DNA of 22,045 nucleotides from Nemertoderma westbladi (lineage: Eukaryota; Xenacoelomorpha; Nemertodermatida; Nemertodermatidae), in the NCBI GenBank assembly GCA_032718475.1, contig JAUCBJ010003549.1, positions 1 to 22,045 on the forward strand. The letters are read 5' to 3'. The position numbers were made by a program, and so were the translations under genes. The notes under the pieces are model-generated. The model saw only the letters and a program-made list of their open reading frames with translations. It was not told the DNA's origin and made no database searches. Positions 16,501-22,045 of the stretch are shown one piece after another. Within the stretch, counting starts at the first letter, position 1, and each line of letters begins with the position of its first letter.

Positions 16501-19303
16501 AATCCCTTCCACTCTGTTTCTTAAAGAAATTCCTGTTCACCACCATGGGTGATCTTCCACAGTAAACCCCTCTACTCTGTTTCCTAAAGGAATGCCTGTT
16601 CACCACCATGGGTGATCTTCCACAGTAATCCCTTCCACTCTGTTTCTTAAAGAAATTCCTGTTCACCACCATGGGTGATCTTCCACAGTAAACCCCTCTA
16701 CTCTGTTTCCTAAAGGAATGCCTGTTCACCACCATGGGTGATCTTCCACAGTAAACCCTTCCACTCTGTTTCCTAAAGGAATGCCTGTTCACCACCATGG
16801 GTCATCTTCCACAGTAAACACTTCCACTCTGTTTCCTAAGGAATGCCTGTTCACCACCATGGGTGATCTTCCACAGTAAACCCTTCCACTCTGTTTCCTA
16901 AAGGAATGCCTGTTCACCACCATGGGTGATCTTCCACAGTAAACCCTTCTACTCTGTTTCCTAAAGGAATGCCTGTTAACCGCCATGGGTGATCTTCCAC
17001 AGTAATCCCTTCCACTCTGTTTCCTAAAGGAATGCCTGTTTACCACCATGGGTGATCTTCCACAGTAAACACTTCCACTCTGTTTCCTAAAGGAATGCCT
17101 GTTCACCACCATGGGTGATCTTCCACAGTAAACACTTCCACTCTGTTTCCTAAGGAATGCCTGTTCACCACCATGGGTCATCTTCCACAGTAAACCCTTC
17201 CACTCTGTTTCCTAAAGGAATGCCTGTTCACCACCATGGGTGATCTTCCACAGTAAACCCTTCTACTCTGTTTCCTAAAGGAATGCCTGTGCACCACCAT
17301 GGGTGATCGTCCACAGTAAACCCTTCTACTCTGTTCCTAAAAGAATGCCTGTTCACCACCATGGGTGATCTTCCACAGTAAACCCTTCCACTCTGTTTCC
17401 TATAGGAATGCCTGTCCACCACCATGGGTGATCTTCCACAGTAAACCCTTCTACTCTGTTTCCTAAAGGAATGCCTGTCCACCACCATGGGTGATCTTCC
17501 ACAGTAAACCCTTCTACTCTGTTTCCTAAAGGAATGCCTGTCCACCACCATGGGTCATCTTCCACAGTAAACCCTTCCACTCTGTTTCCTAAAGGAATGC
17601 CTGTTCACCACCATGGGTGATCTTCCACAGTAAACCCTTTCACTCTGTTTCCTATAGGAATGCCTGTTCACCACCATGGTTGATCTTCCACAGTAAACCC
17701 TTCCACTCTGTTTCCTAAAGGAATGCCTGTCCACCACCATGGGTGATCTTCCACAGTAAACCCTTCTACTCTGTTTCCTAAAGGAATGCCTGTCCACCAC
17801 CATGGGTCATCTTCCACAGTAAACCCTTCCACTCTGTTTCCTAAAGGAATGCCTGTCCACCACCATGGGTCATCTTCCACAGTAAACCCTTCCACTCTGT
17901 TTCTTAAAGGAATGCCTGTTCACCACCATGGGTGATCTTCCACAGTAAACCCTTCTACTCTGTTTCCTAAAGGAATGCCTGTTCACCACCATGGGTGATC
18001 GTTCCACAGTAAACCCTTCTACTCTGTTCCTAAAAGAATGCCTGTTCACCACCATGGGTGATCTTCCACAGTAAACCCTTCCACTCTGTTTCCTATAGGA
18101 ATGCCTGTCCACCACCATGGGTGATCTTCCACAGTAAACCCTTCTACTCTGTTTCCTAAAGGAATGCCTGTCCACCACCATGGGTGATCTTCCACAGTAA
18201 ACCCTTCTACTCTGTTTCCTAAAGGAATGCCTGTCCACCACCATGGGTCATCTTCCACAGTAAACCCTTCTACTCTGTTTCCTAAAGGAATGCCTGTCCA
18301 CCACCATGGGTGATCTTCCACAGTAAACCCTTCTACTCTGTTTCCTAAAGGAATGCCTGTCCACCACCATGGGTGATCTTCCACAGTAAACCCTTCTACT
18401 CTGTTTCCTAAAGGAATGCCTGTCCACCACCATGGGTCATCTTCCACAGTAAACCCTTCCACTCTGTTTCCTAAAGGAATGCCTGTTCACCACCATGGGT
18501 GATCTTCCACAGTAAACCCTTCTACTCTGTTTCCTAAAGGAATGCCTGTCCACCACCATGGGTGATCTTTCACAGTAAACCCTTCTACTCTGTTTCCTAA
18601 AGGAATGCCTGTCCACCACCATGGGTCATCTTCCACAGTAAACCCTTCCACTCTGTTTCCTAAAGGAATGCCTGTCCACCACCATGGGTCATCTTCCACA
18701 GTAAACCCTTCCACTCTGTTTCCTATAGGAATGCCTGTCCACCACCATGGGTCATCTTCCACAGTAAACCCTTCCACTCTGTTTCCTAAAGGAATGCCTG
18801 TTCACCACCATGGGTGATCTTCCACAGTAAACCCTTCTACTCTGTTCCTAAAAGAATGCCTGTTCACTACCATGGGTGATCTTCCACAGTAAACCCTTCT
18901 ACTCTGTTTCCTAAAGGAATGCCTGTCCACCACCATGGGTCATCTTCCACAGTAAACCCTTCCACTCTGTTTCCTAAATAAATGCCTGTCCACCACCATG
19001 GGTGCTCTTCCACAGTAAACCCTTCCACTCTGTTTCCTAAAGGAATGCCTGTCCACCACCATGGGTGATCTTCCACAGTAAACCCTTCCACTCTGTTTCC
19101 TAAAGGAATGCCTGTCCACCACCATGGGTGATCTCCCACAGTAAACCCTTCCACTCTGTTTCCTAAAGGAATGCCTGTTCACCACCATGGGTGATCTTCC
19201 ACAGTAAACCCTTCTACTCTGTTCCTAAAGGAATGCCTGTTCACCACCATGGGTGATCTTCCACAGTAAACCCTTCTACTCTGTTCCTAAAGGAATGCCT
19301 GTT
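13571..19303. repeat. 63-base minisatellite, about 91 units
   Basis: Begins GGAATGCCTGTTAACCACCA at 13571 and ends GGAATGCCTGTT before TGGAATTCTG at 19303; 5,733 bases is 91 times 63. The consensus unit contains GGAATGCCTG, TTCACCACCATGG, GTGATCTTCCACAG, TAAACCCTTCCACTC and TGTTTCCTAAA. Some units are 62 bases (CCTAAGGAATG, one A short), which breaks the frames. Variants are regional. CACTGCCATGGATG and TAATCCCTTCC occur in the left third and around 16.5 kb, GGGTCATC is scattered, and TGTCCACCACC and CTTCTACTC predominate from about 17.4 kb on. Because 63 is divisible by three, frames on both strands stay open for long runs, giving 21-residue repeats. There is no coding context, and these frames break at the 62-base units, so I do not call a protein. 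Confidence 0.97.
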
Positions 19304-19563
19304 GGAATTCTGAATACTGAAAGTGTAGCAAAGGAGACCGGCCATTACATATATAGACCAACTTGAAAGGGATACTGGACTTTGGAGAAACGAAATTGCG
19401 ACAACTATGGAGAATCGGGAAGCCTGGAAGGATCTCATTTCCACTGTCCGAGTTCGTTCGATAGTAAATATAATATAAGTAGTACTAATAGTATTAGTAA
19501 ATATAATATAATTAAATATAGTTATAATTGTTATTTAATGCTTCTTAACTATGTTAATTACAG
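19304..19563. other. 3' end of RSPH3 intron 2
   Basis: Unique sequence. It contains AATATAATATAAGTAGTACT-type AT-rich simple sequence at about 19468-19525, followed by the exon 3 acceptor. Confidence 0.6.
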
Positions 19564-19687
19564 TGATCGCGTTGAAGAAGCTGATGTTGAATGTCAGACC
19601 GACGCGTTTCTGGACCGACCTCCAACTCCTCTGTTTGTACCTGCAAAGAGTGGTCTCGACGTTGAGACACAAATATACGAAGGAGAG
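19564..19687 (+). CDS. RSPH3: RSPH3 exon 3
   Basis: Encodes residues 122-163. DRVEEADVECQTDAFLDR (123-140), PPTPLFVPAKSG (141-152) and LDVETQIYEGE (153-163) are the strongly conserved centre of the RSP3 domain. CQTD (132-135) and ETQI (156-159) are further QT-type motifs after VQTE in exon 2; in algal RSP3 such motifs bind the LC8 dynein light chain. The acceptor ATTACAG at 19557-19563 gives codon 122 as AG plus T (Ser). The donor GAG|GTCAGT at 19688 is phase 0. An upstream start in this frame at 19382 is intronic. Confidence 0.95.
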
Positions 19688-19967
19688 GTCAGTTCCAATC
19701 AAGTGTAATTGCACAATCGCGAATTTTTTTACTCGCTATTTTTAGGGAATAATTTATTTTTTTGCGCAAAATAATTTATTTTAGGGAGAAAAAATGTAGC
19801 GAGTTTTAATACTTAATAAATGCCATACTCACCGTTCATACTTGTCCGATGTGAAACCGTGACGTACTTCAATGTCCGAGTGAATGTAAGAAAGGACAAC
19901 AAGGACAAGGTTCTACAAAGAATGTGATTGCTTGCCGAGATATCAATATAATTATACTCTTTTGCAG
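19688..19967 (+). other. RSPH3 intron 3 (280 bases)
   Basis: Donor GTCAGT, acceptor CTCTTTTGCAG ending at 19967. The only short intron visible, free of minisatellite. ATAATTTATTTT occurs twice, at about 19750 and 19770. Confidence 0.85.
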
Positions 19968-20171
19968 TTGTTTGATTTTGATATCGAGGTTAAACCAATA
20001 TTAGAAGTACTTGTGGGCAAGACTATGGAGCAGGCGTTGTTAGAAACATTGGAAGAGGAAGAGCTAGCCTCCTTAAGACAACAACAGAGAGCGTTTGAGG
20101 AATTAAGGAATGCCGAACTGGTTGAACAACAAAGATTAGAAGAACAAGAGAGGAGACACAGAGAGGAAAAG
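19968..20171 (+). CDS. RSPH3: RSPH3 exon 4 (last exon in window; gene continues)
   Basis: Encodes residues 164-231. LFDFDIEVKP (164-173) leads into the amphipathic helix ILEVLVGKTMEQALLETL (174-191), equivalent to the PKA type II regulatory-subunit binding (AKAP) helix of RSP3. A long charged coiled-coil follows, EEEELASLRQQQRAFEELRN (192-211), then QRLEEQERRHREEK to 231, where the family continues for roughly two hundred more residues. The donor AAG|GTAATG at 20172 is phase 0. No later RSPH3 exon is recognisable before 22045, so the gene is incomplete here. No stop or frameshift was seen in any exon, so it looks functional. Confidence 0.95.
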
Positions 20172-20389
20172 GTAATGTTAAGCGGATAATTTATATTTCC
20201 GTCCTATCATATCAGTTATATAATTGTTTGGATTGAATGTACAATTATTACTAATTGTCCTTTCAATAAGTGCTGCCCTTCAAGAAAGGGCTCCCGAGGG
20301 ACGCGGAAATTTAAATAAGAAATTATTGTATTTAAGGGGTATACGTTCTTTTCAATATAGGATATTTCGCATAGATTACCATATAAATC
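20172..20389. other. Start of RSPH3 intron 4, no feature seen
   Basis: AT-rich sequence without a recognised repeat. AAGAAAGGGCTCCCGAGGGA near 20282 is unremarkable. Confidence 0.4.
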
Positions 20390-20535
20390 GCTTGAGCTAG
20401 ATTGTATGTGACACTGTGAAGTATGAACCCGTCCTAACATTCTTGTTTTGGTGTCCTCAGCAGTCAGCAGTTCGAACCCGGCATGGGGGAAGTATTTTTG
20501 TTCTTCTGCGGCTCTAAATAATCGAACCATATGAA
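20390..20535 (-). pseudogene. Decayed RTE-like RT C-terminal remnant
   Basis: The minus strand reads MVRLFRAAEE, then LLTAEDTK, TRMLGRVH and LYGNL, a shortened relative of VRLFSAA, LTAEDTKSLD, TRMLRRVH and LYNIGG in the fragment at 1827-2290. The segment between the first two blocks is replaced or deleted. It is too short and broken to assign further. Confidence 0.6.
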
Positions 20536-20804
20536 GTAGGAATGTATTCTATGTGACTTCCAAATCCTGGACAGCCAATTCTATGCTGCTACCCCTTACT
20601 TTCTTCCCCTTGAAGGTCTACGGGGTCGTTGATCCAGCAAACATGTCACCTCCAATCAGCAAGACGGAGGTGCCCTGTATGGCTCCAAACACCCTCTTTT
20701 AGTGGAATAATTATCTGTTATTATAATTAGAACACCCTTAATTTCAGGGAAAAGTTCCAGTGAAAATTGTTTCACCGACGCCAATTATTTCCCTATAAGC
20801 AGCC
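20536..20804. other. Intron 4 sequence between LINE fragments, unassigned
   Basis: No coding motif recognised on either strand. It may be non-coding or decayed LINE sequence. A TTAATTTCAG acceptor-like site near 20748 is followed by a frame (GKVPVKIV) with no RSPH3 similarity. Confidence 0.4.
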
Positions 20805-21270
20805 GGAATTACCACCTACAGGAGCTGGAGGGGCCAACAGCCCTGGTTTACTTATTTCGGTGGCTCTGATTCAGGACTTGGGGGGCGCGCGGTTGCGACC
20901 GTTGAATTAGTCTATTGATAAATCCAACTGCACATGCAGCATTGGACAAAATAGACCAAATCTCTAACCGCATCATCCGTTGCCACTTCTCATGTTCTGG
21001 AAGACTGGCTAAGAAGTTTCCTAAGGTGGTTCTGATTGTGTGCTACTCTCCAACTAGTGTTGCCCCTCTAGAGGAGGTGGAAAATTTCTACCAGAATCTA
21101 CAAGCAGCTACTGATGGAGTGGATCAGCATGCATTCTTAACATTCCTGGGAGACTTTAATGCAAGTCTGCATCAATCACCTACATCGCCCTGGGTCTATA
21201 GCAATAGTGTTAACCGAAATTCTGTCCATCTTCAAGATTTTATCTCTGGAAATGGATTGTTTTCGGCTGG
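20805..21270 (+). pseudogene. RTE-like LINE endonuclease fragment, frameshifted
   Basis: The plus strand first reads GITTYRSWRG and WFTYFGGSDSGLGG (20805 to about 20890). After a frameshift it reads LLINPTAHAALDKIDQISNR (about 20912-20971), VVLIVCYSPTSVAP, EEVENFYQNLQAA, FLTFLGDFNASL, SVNRNSVHLQDFISGNGLF and SAGT. YSPT and GDFN are the endonuclease landmarks, and the order and spacing fit RTE-type LINE endonucleases rather than the CR1/Jockey-like copy in intron 1. The frame is open from 20906 into the 64-base array, where an extra C (a run of four C at about 21273-21276) shifts it. The domain's final catalytic SDH-type region is not present before the array takes over. Confidence 0.8.
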
Positions 21271-22045
21271 AACCCCAGTTCAAGAAGCGAACTGGAAACC
21301 TGTGGGCTCATACTGGACCCGGTGTTCTCGGATGGAACCCAGTTCAAGAAGCGAACTGGAAACCTGTGGGCTCATACTGGACCCGGTGTTCTCGGATGGA
21401 ACCCAGTTCAAGAAGCGATCTGGAAACCTGTGGGCTCATACTGGACCCGGTGTTCTCGGCTGGAACCCAGTTCAAGAAGCGAACTGGAAACCTGTGGGCT
21501 CATACTGGACCCGGTGTTCTCGGCTGGAACCCAGTTCAAGAAGCGATCTGGAAACCTGTGGGCTCATACTGGACCCGGTGTTCTCGGCTGGAACCCAGTT
21601 CAAGAAGCGAACTGGAAACCTGTGGGCTCATACTGGACCCGGTGTTCTCGGCTGGAACCCAGTTCAAGAAGCGATCTGGAAACCTGTGGGCTCATACTGG
21701 ACCCGGTGTTCTCGGCTGGAACCCAGTTCAAGAAGCGATCTGGAAACCTGTGGGCTCGTACTGGACCCGGTGTTCTCGGATGGAACCCAGTTCAAGAAGC
21801 GATCTGGAAACCTGTGGGCTCATACTGGACCCGGTGTTCTCGGATGGAACCCAGTTCAAGAAGCGAACTGGAAACCTGTGGGCTCATACTGGACCCGGTG
21901 TTCTCGGCTGGAACCCAGTTCAAGAAGCGAACTGGAAACCTGTGGGCTCATACTGGACCCGGTGTTCTCGGCTGGAACCCAGTTCAAGAAGCGAACTGGA
22001 AACCTGTGGGCTCATACTGGACCCGGTGTTCTCGGATGGAACCCA
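21268..22045. repeat. 64-base minisatellite derived from LINE endonuclease coding sequence, 12 units plus partial, runs off the window
   Basis: Units begin TGGAACCCAGTTCAAGAAGC at 21268 (65 bases, one extra C), 21333, 21397 and then every 64 bases to 22037. In the frame continuing the upstream endonuclease, a unit lacking the extra C reads TQFKKRTGNLWAHTGPGV, the segment expected directly after ISGNGLFSA in RTE endonucleases. The repeat is thus amplified host-element coding sequence, not unrelated DNA. Variants are GCGAACTGG or GCGATCTGG, CGGATGG or CGGCTGG, and one CTCGTACTGG (unit 21717). As 64 is not a multiple of three, each copy shifts the frame. Confidence 0.93.

Larger units (their letters stand above)
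13480..19563 (+). other. RSPH3 intron 2 (6,084 bases), almost entirely minisatellite
   Basis: Donor GTGAGT at 13480 and acceptor TATGTTAATTACAG ending at 19563. CTTAACT about 20 bases before the acceptor is a plausible branch point. Only the first 91 bases and last 260 bases are not the 63-base repeat. Confidence 0.9.

Noticed and set aside
13532-19188. Many long overlapping open frames on both strands (up to 313 codons) with 21-residue repeats
   Set aside because: The 63-base unit is divisible by three and contains no stop in several frames, so open frames arise automatically. They overlap in multiple frames and end at each 62-base unit. They also lie inside a spliced intron.
20748-20805. 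Possible RSPH3 exon 5 after TTAATTTCAG
   Set aside because: The frame that follows (GKVPVKIV and a stop soon after) does not resemble the RSPH3 continuation, and LINE endonuclease sequence starts nearby.

Overview
This is metazoan nuclear DNA from an aquatic invertebrate-like genome that cannot be placed to phylum. Evidence for this is a spliced motile-cilium gene with GT-AG introns, non-LTR retrotransposon (LINE) remains of at least two kinds, and long minisatellites. Palindromic words such as TAGGCCTA and TACCGGTA recur through the non-repeat DNA. Nothing looks bacterial.

The one conserved host gene is the 5' part of RSPH3 (radial spoke head protein 3, the RSP3 scaffold of the axonemal radial spoke). 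It lies on the + strand with four exons at 3604-3713, 13225-13479, 19564-19687 and 19968-20171. Splice phases agree at every junction and the exons total 693 bases (231 codons). The product carries the conserved N-terminal block, three QT-type motifs and the amphipathic PKA-anchoring helix, and it runs off the window after exon 4. An RFX X-box-like site lies 56-70 bases before the ATG, as expected for a ciliary gene.

Almost everything else is upstream flank or intron, and it is repeat-rich. Upstream (1-3533) there are two LINE 3' fragments in opposite orientation, a 144/148-base inverted repeat, a short hairpin, and AT and poly-G tracts. Intron 1 (9.5 kb) holds a tRNA-like SINE remnant, a 22-base repeat (5 copies), a 57-base repeat (7 copies), and a 20-unit array whose units are 84, 76 or 68 bases long. 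It also holds a nearly complete but broken CR1/Jockey-like LINE and, abutting it on the opposite strand, a 303-codon open frame of an unnamed invertebrate protein family. Intron 2 (6.1 kb) is about 94 percent one 63-base minisatellite of about 91 units. Intron 4 (open-ended) holds RTE-like LINE fragments, and part of one endonuclease region has been amplified into a 64-base minisatellite that runs off the right edge.

Five unrelated minisatellites make up about 39 percent of the window, all inside the introns of one ciliary gene. The most interesting observations are the origin of the 64-base array from a retrotransposon endonuclease segment, the higher-order structure and splice-acceptor-like content of the 63-base array, the 8-base step lengths in the 84-base array, and the truncated antisense gene beside the LINE. 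I found no clearly new multi-gene system.
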